This document shows positions 1 through 7,732 of a DNA stretch of 64,000 nucleotides, piece after piece. Below the pieces are notes generated by a model. The model searched no databases. It was not told the DNA's origin and saw only the letters and a program-made list of their open reading frames with translations. Each line of letters begins with the position of its first letter. Positions within the stretch are counted from its first letter, which is position 1. Made by a program: the position numbers and the translations under genes. The stretch is from JAWXBK01 sp040878185 (GTDB taxonomy: Bacteria > Pseudomonadota > Alphaproteobacteria > Dongiales > Dongiaceae): assembly GCA_040878185.1 (NCBI GenBank), contig JBBDMS010000022.1, forward strand, positions 62,001 to 126,000. The letters run 5' to 3'.

Positions 1-484
1 CATGCAGATGGCGGTGATCGAGGCGGCGCGCAATCTCGCCGGTGTCGAGGGCGCGGGGTCGAGCGAGTTCGGTGTCGTGAAAGAGTCGGTCGTCGGTCTG
101 ATGACCGAATGGCTGCGCGGGAACCAACTCGAGAAACGCAATGCGCGCGGCGATCTCGGCGGCACGATGCGCCTCGGCGCCTATGAATGCCGGTTGCTGC
201 CCGGCAGCAAGGTGCACGACATTTACGGGCAGGACATCATCAGCGAGCGGCACCGCCACCGCTACGAAGTGAACGTCAACTACAAGGGCCGCCTCGAACA
301 GGTGGGGCTGCGCTTTTCCGGCATGTCGCCCGACGGACTGCTGCCCGAAATCGTCGAGCTGGTCGATCACCCGTGGTTCGTGGGCGTTCAGTTCCATCCC
401 GAGCTGAAATCGCGGCCGTTCGAGCCGCATCCCTTGTTCACCTCGTTCGTCGGCGCCGCGCTCGAGCAAAGCCGGCTGGTATAG
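1..484 (+). CDS. pyrG: CTP synthase, C-terminal fragment (5' end outside window)
   Basis: This is the last 160 or so residues of CTP synthase, which aminates UTP to CTP using glutamine as nitrogen donor. The visible part is the class I glutamine amidotransferase domain. It contains the stretch VHDIYGQDIISERHRHRYEV and the FHPE motif near the end, which supplies the His and Glu of the amidotransferase triad. The triad Cys and the whole synthetase domain lie upstream of base 1. The stop TAG is at 482-484 and kdsA begins 9 bp later, so the two genes are probably cotranscribed. The pyrG-kdsA-eno order is common in Proteobacteria. Identity is secure; only the 5' extent is unknown. Confidence 0.95.
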   Translation, partial: MQMAVIEAARNLAGVEGAGSSEFGVVKESVVGLMTEWLRGNQLEKRNARGDLGGTMRLGAYECRLLPGSKVHDIYGQDIISERHRHRYEVNVNYKGRLEQVGLRFSGMSPDGLLPEIVELVDHPWFVGVQFHPELKSRPFEPHPLFTSFVGAALEQSRLV

Positions 485-493
485 AGTAGCCGC

Positions 494-1330
494 ATGGCCG
501 CCGCTCACACCGTCAAGATCCGCGATCTCGAAATCGCCAACGACCGGCCGCTGACCGTCATTGCCGGTCCCTGTGCGCTCGAAAGCCGCGATCACGCGCT
601 CGAGGTGAGCGCCGCGCTCAAGGAAATAACGGCGAAGCTCGGCATCGGCCTCATCTACAAGACGAGCTTCGACAAGGCGAACCGCACCAGCGCCAATGCG
701 GCGCGCGGCATCGGCATGGAACTCGGTCTGCCGATCCTCGCAGAGGTGCGCGAGACGACCGGCTTGCCCGTGCTCACCGACGTGCACGATGCGGCTCAAT
801 GCAGGCCGGTCGGCGAGGTGGTCGACGTGCTGCAGATCCCGGCCTTTCTCTGTCGCCAGACCGATCTGCTGATCGCGGCGGGCGAAACCGGCAAGGCGGT
901 CAACGTCAAGAAGGGCCAGTTTCTCGCGCCCTGGGACATGAAGAACGTCGTCGACAAGATCGCTTCGACCGGCAATCGCAACATCCTGCAGACCGAGCGC
1001 GGCGTTTCGTTCGGCTACAACACGCTGGTCTCGGATATGCGCGCGCTGCCGACGCTGAAAGCGAACGGCTATCCGGTCGTGTTCGATGCGACCCATTCGG
1101 TACAGCAGCCGGGCGGGCAGGGCACCGCCTCGGGCGGACAGCGCGAATTCGTGCCCGTTCTCGCGCGCGCCGCGATTGCGATCGGCGTTGCGGTCGTGTT
1201 CATCGAGACGCATCCCGATCCCGACAAGGCACCGTCCGACGGGCCGAACATGGTGCCGCTGAAGCAGCTTCCAGCACTCCTCGCCGATCTGATGGCGTTC
1301 GACAAACTGGCGAAGCAGCGGCCGCTTTAG
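494..1330 (+). CDS. kdsA: 3-deoxy-8-phosphooctulonate (KDO-8-P) synthase
   Basis: The 278-residue protein condenses arabinose-5-phosphate with phosphoenolpyruvate to make KDO-8-phosphate, the precursor of the KDO sugars of lipopolysaccharide inner core. It has the full family length. Recognisable motifs are GPCALES near residue 25, NVKKGQFLAPWDMKN around 135-150 and FDATHSVQQPGGQG around 200. The Cys in GPCALES sits where metal-dependent KdsA enzymes carry their metal-binding Cys; metal-independent enzymes such as that of E. coli have Asn there. The metal-dependent type is therefore inferred. The ATG at 494 follows pyrG by 9 bp, and eno starts 73 bp after the stop. Confidence 0.96.
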   Translation: MAAAHTVKIRDLEIANDRPLTVIAGPCALESRDHALEVSAALKEITAKLGIGLIYKTSFDKANRTSANAARGIGMELGLPILAEVRETTGLPVLTDVHDAAQCRPVGEVVDVLQIPAFLCRQTDLLIAAGETGKAVNVKKGQFLAPWDMKNVVDKIASTGNRNILQTERGVSFGYNTLVSDMRALPTLKANGYPVVFDATHSVQQPGGQGTASGGQREFVPVLARAAIAIGVAVVFIETHPDPDKAPSDGPNMVPLKQLPALLADLMAFDKLAKQRPL

Positions 1331-1403
1331 AACAGCGTCCTAGGCGTCCCTTGAGCCGCCGCAAAACCGGGCTTATAAGCGGCGCGCATAAGGGACTTAA
1401 ATC

Positions 1404-2684
1404 ATGACCGCCATCGTCGATATCCACGGCCGCGAGATCCTGGACAGCCGCGGCAATCCGACCGTCGAAGTCGAGGTAACGCTCGAAAGCGGCGCCTTCG
1501 GCCGCGCGGCCGTGCCGTCGGGCGCGTCGACCGGCACGCATGAGGCGGTCGAAAAGCGCGACGGCGACAGGACGCGCTATGGCGGCAAGGGCGTGCGGCA
1601 GGCGGTCGATGCCGTCAACGGCGAAATTTTCGATGCGCTCTCCGGCATGGAAGCCGAGGGGCAGGCGCGGCTCGACCGCACGCTGATCGAACTCGACGGC
1701 ACCGACAACAAGAGCCGGCTCGGCGCCAACGCGATCCTCGGTGTGAGCCTTGCGGTCGCGAAGGCGGCGGCGATGGATGCCGGGCTGCCGCTCTATCGCT
1801 ATGTCGGCGGCGCCTCGGCGCATGTGCTGCCGGTGCCGATGATGAACATCGTCAACGGCGGCGCGCATGCCGACAATCCGATCGACTTCCAGGAATTCAT
1901 GATCCTGCCGCTCGAGGCGGCGAGTTTCGCGGAAGCCTTGCGCAAGGGTGCCGAGATCTTCCACGCGCTGCGCGCCGCTTTGAAGAAGGCCGGGCACAAT
2001 ACCAATGTCGGCGATGAGGGCGGTTTTGCGCCGAACCTCAAGAGCGCCGACGAGGCGCTGGCCTTCATCATGCAGGCGATCGAGGCGGCCGGCTTCAAGC
2101 CGGGCAGCGAGATCGCGCTCGGGCTCGATGCCGCCGCGACCGAGTTCCACGACAAGGGAAAATACAAGCTCGACGGCGAGGGCCGCACGCTCGATGCCGC
2201 GGGCATGGTCGCCTATTACGGCGAGCTCTGCGGGCGCTATCCGATCGTCTCGATCGAGGACGGCATGGCCGAGGACGATTGGGACGGCTGGGCGCAGCTC
2301 ACGGAAAAGCTCGGCGGCAAGGTCCAGCTCGTTGGCGACGATATCTTCGTCACCAACCCGACGCGCCTGAAAGACGGCATTGCGCGCGGCGTCGGCAATG
2401 CAATCCTAGTCAAGGTCAATCAGATCGGCACGCTGACCGAGACGATGCAGACGGTCGAGATGGCGCATCGCGCGGCCTATCGCGCGGTGATGTCGCATCG
2501 CTCGGGCGAAACCGAGGATGCGACGATCGCCGATCTCGCGGTTGCGACCAATTGCGGGCAGATCAAGACCGGCTCGCTCTCGCGCTCCGACCGGCTCGCC
2601 AAGTACAACCAGCTTCTCCGCATCGAGGAGGGGCTCGGGGGAACCGGGCGCTACGCCGGCCGCGCCACGCTCGCGCGGGGCTAA
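1404..2684 (+). CDS. eno: Enolase
   Basis: The 426-residue enolase interconverts 2-phosphoglycerate and phosphoenolpyruvate in glycolysis; in many bacteria it also scaffolds the RNA degradosome. The N-terminal ILDSRGNPTVEVEV and GASTGTHEAVEKRDGD stretches, SIEDGMAEDDWDGW, VKVNQIGTLTET and the signature SHRSGETEDATIADLAV are all present, so the active-site Lys, Glu and Asp residues appear intact. The ATG at 1404 is preceded by AAGGGAC. The gene lies between kdsA and ftsB, a common arrangement that also supplies PEP locally for KdsA. It is followed by a 135-bp spacer with inverted repeats that may end its transcript. Confidence 0.97.
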   Translation: MTAIVDIHGREILDSRGNPTVEVEVTLESGAFGRAAVPSGASTGTHEAVEKRDGDRTRYGGKGVRQAVDAVNGEIFDALSGMEAEGQARLDRTLIELDGTDNKSRLGANAILGVSLAVAKAAAMDAGLPLYRYVGGASAHVLPVPMMNIVNGGAHADNPIDFQEFMILPLEAASFAEALRKGAEIFHALRAALKKAGHNTNVGDEGGFAPNLKSADEALAFIMQAIEAAGFKPGSEIALGLDAAATEFHDKGKYKLDGEGRTLDAAGMVAYYGELCGRYPIVSIEDGMAEDDWDGWAQLTEKLGGKVQLVGDDIFVTNPTRLKDGIARGVGNAILVKVNQIGTLTETMQTVEMAHRAAYRAVMSHRSGETEDATIADLAVATNCGQIKTGSLSRSDRLAKYNQLLRIEEGLGGTGRYAGRATLARG

Positions 2685-2719
2685 ACGCGCGCCTTTTGAG
2701 CCGCTGCGGCGCAACAAAC

Positions 2720-2810
2720 GAATCAAAAGCGAGTCCCCGCCGACACAGTGCGACTCGTTTGAATCTGCCGAGTCGCTTTTGATTTGACCGACGCGAATCG
2801 ATTGTGATTC
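2720..2810. promoter_or_regulatory. Cluster of seven GANTC (CcrM-type methylation) sites upstream of ftsB
   Basis: GANTC occurs at 2720, 2731, 2752, 2761, 2770, 2795 and 2806. At about 65% GC one site is expected roughly every 300 bp. In alphaproteobacteria GANTC is methylated by CcrM and read by GcrA, linking transcription to replication. The last site ends 10 bp before the ftsB ATG. Regulation of ftsB by methylation is an inference. Confidence 0.6.
2721..2784. repeat. Imperfect 15-bp inverted repeat in the eno-ftsB spacer
   Basis: Left arm 2721-2735 (AATCAAAAGCGAGTC) pairs with right arm 2770-2784 at 14 of 15 positions, around a 34-bp spacer. A second, perfect 7-bp inverted repeat (GCGAATC/GATTCGC, loop 6) lies at 2793-2812. 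The larger one could be an eno terminator, although no clear T-run follows, or a protein-binding dyad. Confidence 0.55.
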
Positions 2811-2819
2811 GCTGTCCCC

Positions 2820-3176
2820 ATGGCGATCGCACGCAATCTCGGGATACGGCTCCAGCCGGCCTTGCTGCCGGTGATCGGGCTCGTCCTGTTCGGCTACTTC
2901 GTGTTTCACTCGATCCAGGGTGAGCGCGGGCTGGTTGCCTGGCTCGTCCTCAAGCAGGAAATCCGGGCCGCCGAAGCGCGTGAGACCGCGCTTAGGGGCG
3001 AGGCCGCGACCCTCGAACGGCGCGTCGCGCTTCTGAGCCCGGACTCGCTCGATCCCGACATGGTCGAGGAGCGGGCGCGGCTCATGCTGAACTATGCGCA
3101 TTCCGACGAGCTCGTGATCATGCTCGGTCGCCCCGACAGCAACGGCTATTCCAACATCGACCTCGACCGCGAATAA
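2820..3176 (+). CDS. ftsB: Septum formation initiator family protein FtsB/DivIC
   Basis: The 118-residue protein is a small bitopic divisome component expected to pair with FtsL and FtsQ at the septum. It has a short N-terminal cytoplasmic segment, one transmembrane helix at about residues 14-31 and then a heptad-like stretch at about 40-75 typical of the FtsB coiled coil. The sequence DMVEERARLMLNYAHSDELV matches the conserved end of the FtsB periplasmic region (family LxPDxIEExAR). The position between eno and the pdh operon is the usual alphaproteobacterial location. The start at 2820 gives the membrane segment the normal placement. The upstream spacer is unusually rich in GANTC sites. Confidence 0.88.
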   Translation: MAIARNLGIRLQPALLPVIGLVLFGYFVFHSIQGERGLVAWLVLKQEIRAAEARETALRGEAATLERRVALLSPDSLDPDMVEERARLMLNYAHSDELVIMLGRPDSNGYSNIDLDRE

Positions 3177-3361
3177 CCAAAAACAAGTTAACTGACATTT
3201 TCCACAACGCCAGCAGTGACTTAATCGCTGTTGCCAAGTGCTGTTTGCGCCATTAACTAAAGGGGTCAGCATCGGTTGCCGCGGCACCGGGGTCGATCCC
3301 GAAATCGCCTCCCTAAATCGCCTGCGGCGGCGAACCACTCTCGACCAAGGGGAGGCAGGGC
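3177..3361. promoter_or_regulatory. Spacer and probable promoter region of the pdh operon
   Basis: This 185-bp stretch is more AT-rich than its surroundings in its first half, with TTAACT repeats near 3187 and 3255. It ends in AGGGGAGGCAGGGC, a strong ribosome-binding site just before the pdhA ATG. No specific regulator site could be assigned. Confidence 0.45.
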
Positions 3362-4450
3362 ATGGCGCGCAGCGCGGCAGGCCGTAGCAAGTCCAAGATC
3401 CGGTCCGCGACGCGGCCTTCTCCCCGATCCGGCATACAGACACGAAGCGCTGCCCGCACCCGGGCGAAGGACGGCGTGCCCGGGGTCGAGGACGTCGAAC
3501 CCGACAAGCTGCGCGCGCTCTATCGCGAGATGCTGCTGATCCGCCGTTTCGAGGAGAAAGCGGGCCAGCTTTATGGCATGGGTCTGATCGGCGGGTTCTG
3601 CCATCTCTATATCGGTCAGGAAGCCGTCGTGGTCGGCGTGCTCTCGGGCCTCGACGACGGCGACAGCGTCATCACCACCTATCGCGATCACGGTCACATG
3701 CTGGCGACCGGCATGGATCCGAAAGGCGTGATGGCCGAACTGACCGGCCGGCGCGGCGGCTATTCCAAGGGCAAGGGCGGCTCGATGCATATGTTCAGCC
3801 GCGAGAAGAAATTCTTCGGCGGCCACGGCATCGTCGGCGCCAATGTGCCGCTCGGTACCGGCATCGCGTTCGCACACAAGTATTTAGAAGAACCCAATCT
3901 CTGCGCCACGTTCTTCGGCGACGGTGCGGCAAACCAGGGCCAGGTCTACGAAGCCTTCAACATGGCGGCGCTGTGGAAGCTGCCGGTGCTTTATATCATC
4001 GAGAACAACAAATACGGCATGGGCACCAGCATCGAGCGATCCTCGGCGCGCACCGAGCTCTATAAGCGCGGCGAGCCGTTTGGCATTCCCGGCGAAACGG
4101 TCGACGGCATGGACGTGCTCGCAGTGCGCGAGGCGACCCGGCGGGCGGCGAAGCACGTGCGCGCCCACGGACCCTACATCCTCGAGATGATGACCTACCG
4201 CTATCGCGGCCACTCGATGTCGGACCCGGCAAAATATCGCAGCAAGGAAGAAGTCTCGAAAATGCGTCAGGAGCATGACCCGATCGACCATCTGCGCGAG
4301 CGGCTGCTCAAGGCGAAGATCGTCGACGAGGTCGAGCTCAAGAACATCGATCGCGAGACCAAGGAAGTCATCGCCGAGGCGACCGAGTTCGCCCAGTCGA
4401 GCCCCGAGCCGGATCCGACCGAGCTCTGGACCGATGTGCTGGCCGGCTAG
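3362..4450 (+). CDS. pdhA: Pyruvate dehydrogenase E1 component, alpha subunit
   Basis: The 362-residue thiamine-diphosphate-dependent E1 alpha subunit works with E1 beta to decarboxylate pyruvate and reductively acetylate the lipoyl group of E2. The thiamine-binding signature GDGAANQGQVYEAFNMAALW is complete, and the YRYRGHSMSDPAKYR loop carrying the phosphorylation-site serine of mitochondrial homologues is present. The first 45 or so residues are basic, Arg/Ser-rich and not conserved, so the protein is slightly longer than the usual 330-350. ATG 3362 is chosen because AAGGGGAGG lies just upstream. It is first of a tightly spaced operon, 17 bp before pdhB. Confidence 0.96.
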   Translation: MARSAAGRSKSKIRSATRPSPRSGIQTRSAARTRAKDGVPGVEDVEPDKLRALYREMLLIRRFEEKAGQLYGMGLIGGFCHLYIGQEAVVVGVLSGLDDGDSVITTYRDHGHMLATGMDPKGVMAELTGRRGGYSKGKGGSMHMFSREKKFFGGHGIVGANVPLGTGIAFAHKYLEEPNLCATFFGDGAANQGQVYEAFNMAALWKLPVLYIIENNKYGMGTSIERSSARTELYKRGEPFGIPGETVDGMDVLAVREATRRAAKHVRAHGPYILEMMTYRYRGHSMSDPAKYRSKEEVSKMRQEHDPIDHLRERLLKAKIVDEVELKNIDRETKEVIAEATEFAQSSPEPDPTELWTDVLAG

Positions 4451-4467
4451 GCGGGAGAACGTATCCT

Positions 4468-5916
4468 ATGGCAACCAAGGTTCTGATGCCCGCGCTCTCG
4501 CCGACCATGACGGAAGGCAAATTGTCGAGCTGGCTGAAGAAGGAAGGCGACAAAGTCGCTGCCGGCGACATCCTGGCCGAGATCGAAACCGACAAGGCGA
4601 CGATGGAACTCGAAGCGGTCGACGAAGGCACGCTCGCGAAGATCCTGATCGAAGCCGGCACCGAAGGCGTCGCGGTCAACACGACCATCGCCGTTATCGC
4701 CGAAGAAGGCGAAGACGTATCGGCCGCGGCTGCCGACGCGAAACCATCGCCAAAGCCCGAGCCGGTCAGGGCCGATGCGAAGCTGGCCGCACCCGCGAAA
4801 AAAGATGCGGCCGACGCCGATGGCGATGCCGAACCGGCCAAAGAGGCGAAGGCACCACTCAAGTCCGAAGCACCGGCCGCAGCCCCGCGTCCGATCGCGA
4901 CCGCCTTGCCGGTCGAACCGGAGCTTGGCGAAACGACCTCGATGACCGTGCGCGAAGCGTTGCGCGATGCGATGGCGGAAGAGCTGCGGCGTGACCCCAA
5001 GGTGCTGCTGATGGGCGAGGAAGTCGCCGAGTATCAGGGCGCCTACAAAGTGAGCCAGGGTCTGCTCGAGGAATTCGGCAAGAAGCGCGTCATCGACACA
5101 CCGATCACCGAACATGGTTTCGCCGGCGTCGCGGTCGGTGCCGCGTTCTACGGACTGCGGCCGATCGTCGAGTTCATGACCTGGAATTTCGCGTTGCAGG
5201 CGATCGACCAGATTATCAATTCCGCCGCCAAGACGCGCTACATGTCGGGCGGACAGATGAGCTGCCCGATCGTGTTCCGCGGCCCGAACGGCGCGGCCGC
5301 GCGCGTCGCAGCCCAGCATTCGCAGGAATTCTCAAGCTGGTATGCGCATGTGCCTGGCCTCATTGTTGTCGCTCCATGGTCCGCCGCCGACGCGAAGGGC
5401 CTGCTGAAGAGCGCGATCCGCGACGACAATCCGGTCGTCTTCCTCGAGAATGAGATTCTCTACGGCCAGAGCTTCCCGGTGCCGACCGCTACCGATTATC
5501 TCGTTCCGTTCGGCAAGGCGAAGATCCTGCGCGAAGGCAGCGACGTGACGATCACCGCGTTCTCGCGCCAGGTGGGGCTTGCGCTCGAAGCGGCCGAGAC
5601 GCTGGCGGCCGACGGGATCAATGCCGAGGTGATCGACCTGCGCACGATCCGACCGCTCGATACCGCCACGATCGTCAATTCGGTGAAGAAGACCAATCGG
5701 CTCGTTTCGGTCGAGGAGGGCTGGCCCTTTGCCGGCGTCGGCGCCGAGTTGGCCGCGATCATGATGGAACAGGCCTTCGACTGGCTCGATGCGCCGGTCG
5801 TGCGCGTGCACGGCGCCGACGTCCCGATGCCCTATGCCGCCAATCTCGAAAAGCTGGCGCTGCCGCAGGCGGCGCACATCGTCGAGGCGGTCAAGCGCGT
5901 CAGCTATCGGGCCTGA
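4468..5916 (+). CDS. pdhB: Pyruvate dehydrogenase E1 component, beta subunit with N-terminal lipoyl domain
   Basis: The 482-residue protein is a lipoyl domain joined to E1 beta. Residues 1-78 form a biotinyl/lipoyl domain with the lipoylated Lys in ETDKATMELEAVDEG. An Ala/Pro/Lys-rich linker follows to about 145, then the transketolase-like E1 beta domain (MTVREALRDAMAEEL, EEVAEYQGAYKVSQGL, FRGPNGAAARVAAQHSQ). A lipoyl domain on E1 beta is well known in alphaproteobacteria, so this is not a novel fusion. Together with E2 the complex has lipoyl domains on two subunits. The gene lies 17 bp after pdhA and 10 bp before pdhC. Confidence 0.96.
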   Translation: MATKVLMPALSPTMTEGKLSSWLKKEGDKVAAGDILAEIETDKATMELEAVDEGTLAKILIEAGTEGVAVNTTIAVIAEEGEDVSAAAADAKPSPKPEPVRADAKLAAPAKKDAADADGDAEPAKEAKAPLKSEAPAAAPRPIATALPVEPELGETTSMTVREALRDAMAEELRRDPKVLLMGEEVAEYQGAYKVSQGLLEEFGKKRVIDTPITEHGFAGVAVGAAFYGLRPIVEFMTWNFALQAIDQIINSAAKTRYMSGGQMSCPIVFRGPNGAAARVAAQHSQEFSSWYAHVPGLIVVAPWSAADAKGLLKSAIRDDNPVVFLENEILYGQSFPVPTATDYLVPFGKAKILREGSDVTITAFSRQVGLALEAAETLAADGINAEVIDLRTIRPLDTATIVNSVKKTNRLVSVEEGWPFAGVGAELAAIMMEQAFDWLDAPVVRVHGADVPMPYAANLEKLALPQAAHIVEAVKRVSYRA

Positions 5917-5926
5917 GGAGCGAGCC

Positions 5927-7354
5927 ATGCCGCAGAAGATCCTGATGCCGGCGCTCTCGCCCACGATGACCGAGGGCAAGCTCGCCAAATGGCTGAAGAA
6001 GGAGGGTGACAAGGTATCGCCGGGCGATCCGATCGCCGAGATCGAGACCGATAAAGCGACCATGGAGGTCGAGGCGGTCGACGAAGGCACGCTTGGCAAG
6101 ATTCTCGTCGCCGAAGGCAGCGAGAACGTGCCGGTCAACGCGCCGATCGCGCTGCTGCTGGAAGAGGGCGAGGACGCAAGCGCGCTCGCAGCCGACGATG
6201 CAAAGCCCGACGCGACACCGGCCAAGAAACCGGATGCACCCAAGGCCGACGCGAAACCGGCCGGCGATAGACCGGCTGAGCCGAAGCCTGCAGATATGAA
6301 AGCGACGGACGCCAAAAGCGCGGAGCCGAAACCGGCTGCAGTGACTGGCGACGGCAAGGCGACTGCAAAGCCCGATGACAAGGCGCCACCCGCAGCGACA
6401 AAGCCCGCGGCGGCACCGACGCCTGCTGTATCTGCGACACCGGCCGGCGACGGTAAACGCGTCTTTGCGAGCCCGCTCGCACGACGGCTGGCGCGCGAAA
6501 CCGGTATCGACGTCGCGCTGGTTGCAGGCAGCGGGCCCCATGGCCGCGTCGTGCGCGCGGATATCGAAGCGGCGAAGGTGAAGGGCACGGCGCGGGCGCA
6601 ACCTACCGCAGGCGCGTTGCCGTCGATCGCGCCGTCGGTTTCGGGCCAGCTTCCGGCTTTGATCCAGAGCGGCGACTTCGAAGTCGTGCCGCTTTCAACC
6701 ATGCGCAAGGTGATCGCGCAGCGGCTCCAGGAATCGAAGCAGACGATCCCGCATTTCTATCTGACGCTCGATGTCGAGCTTGATGCGCTGCTCGCCTTGC
6801 GCAAACAGCTCAACGAAAAGCGCGACGATCTCAAGATCACGGTCAACGACCTGCTGATCCGGGCGTGCGGCATGGCGCTGGCGCAGGTGCCGGAATGCAA
6901 CGTGATCTGGACCGGCAACCAGATGATGCGCTCGAAGAGCTACGACGTATCGGTCGCGGTCGCGATCGACGGCGGGCTCATCACACCGATCATCAAGAAC
7001 GCCGACCGCAAGGGCCTCGGCGCGATCTCGGCCGAGATGAAGGACAAGGCCGAGCGCGCCCGCAAGGGCAAGCTGATGCCGGAGGAATATCAGGGCGGGT
7101 GTTTCGCTTTGTCCAATCTCGGCATGTTCGGGATCAAGCATTTTCAGGCGATCATCAACCCGCCGCAATGCTCGATCCTCGCCGTCGGCATCGGCGAGCA
7201 GCGGCCCATTGTGAAGAATGGCGCGCTCACGATCGCGACCATGATGTCGGCGACGATCTCTTGCGATCACCGCGCGATCGACGGCGCGCTCGGCGCCAAA
7301 TGGCTCAATGTCTTCAAGAAGCTGGTCGAAGACCCGCTGACCATGATGCTGTAG
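5927..7354 (+). CDS. pdhC: Dihydrolipoamide acetyltransferase (PDH E2)
   Basis: The 475-residue E2 core transfers the acetyl group to CoA. Domains in order: one lipoyl domain (1-78, ETDKATMEVEAVDEG), a long Ala/Pro/Lys linker (about 85-175), a peripheral-subunit-binding domain (FASPLARRLARETGID ... GPHGRVVRADIE, about 180-220), and a catalytic acyltransferase domain ending in the DHRAIDG active-site motif. The ATG at 5927 follows a GAGGAGCGAG ribosome-binding site. The frame is open further upstream, but that part overlaps the end of pdhB and is not protein-like. The lipoyl domains of pdhB and pdhC are near-copies, pointing to duplication. Confidence 0.96.
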   Translation: MPQKILMPALSPTMTEGKLAKWLKKEGDKVSPGDPIAEIETDKATMEVEAVDEGTLGKILVAEGSENVPVNAPIALLLEEGEDASALAADDAKPDATPAKKPDAPKADAKPAGDRPAEPKPADMKATDAKSAEPKPAAVTGDGKATAKPDDKAPPAATKPAAAPTPAVSATPAGDGKRVFASPLARRLARETGIDVALVAGSGPHGRVVRADIEAAKVKGTARAQPTAGALPSIAPSVSGQLPALIQSGDFEVVPLSTMRKVIAQRLQESKQTIPHFYLTLDVELDALLALRKQLNEKRDDLKITVNDLLIRACGMALAQVPECNVIWTGNQMMRSKSYDVSVAVAIDGGLITPIIKNADRKGLGAISAEMKDKAERARKGKLMPEEYQGGCFALSNLGMFGIKHFQAIINPPQCSILAVGIGEQRPIVKNGALTIATMMSATISCDHRAIDGALGAKWLNVFKKLVEDPLTMML

Positions 7355-7370
7355 GCGAAAGGCAGTCGCG

Positions 7371-7730
7371 ATGGACCGCATCGATCTCGCGGAGAAGCTC
7401 AATCTCTTCTCCGATCACTGGAGCCCGAAAATTGTCGCCGGTGTGGACGATTACGAGGTCAAGCTGGTGAAGGTCGTCGGCGATTTCGTGTGGCATTCGC
7501 ATGACGACGCCGACGAGCTGTTCCTGGTCGTCAAAGGCAGCTTCCGGATGGATTTCCGCGACCGGCAGATCGAGATCGGCGAGGGGCAGATGATCGTCGT
7601 GCCGCGCGGCGTCGAGCATAAGCCCTTTGCCGAACGTGAATGCTCGATGCTGGTGCTCGAACGCAAGGGTATCGTGAACACCGGCGATGTCGTGAGTGCG
7701 CTCACGCAACAAACGCCGCAGAGGATTTGA
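7371..7730 (+). CDS. Small cupin-domain protein in the pdh operon
   Basis: This 119-residue single-domain cupin has the first cupin motif in HSHDDADELFLVVKG (His, His and Glu ligands) and a second around GEGQMIVVPRGVEHKPFA (His). It can therefore probably bind one metal ion. It starts 16 bp after pdhC and stops 2 bp before the lpd start, so it is translated with the PDH complex. Its substrate is unknown. A role in binding or sensing a small acid linked to pyruvate metabolism is only an inference from position. Cupins are functionally very diverse, so no enzyme name is proposed. Confidence 0.85.
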   Translation: MDRIDLAEKLNLFSDHWSPKIVAGVDDYEVKLVKVVGDFVWHSHDDADELFLVVKGSFRMDFRDRQIEIGEGQMIVVPRGVEHKPFAERECSMLVLERKGIVNTGDVVSALTQQTPQRI

Positions 7731-7732
7731 GT

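Noticed and set aside
4468..5916. Lipoyl domain on E1 beta as a novel fusion
   Set aside because: This arrangement is established for alphaproteobacterial pyruvate dehydrogenase.
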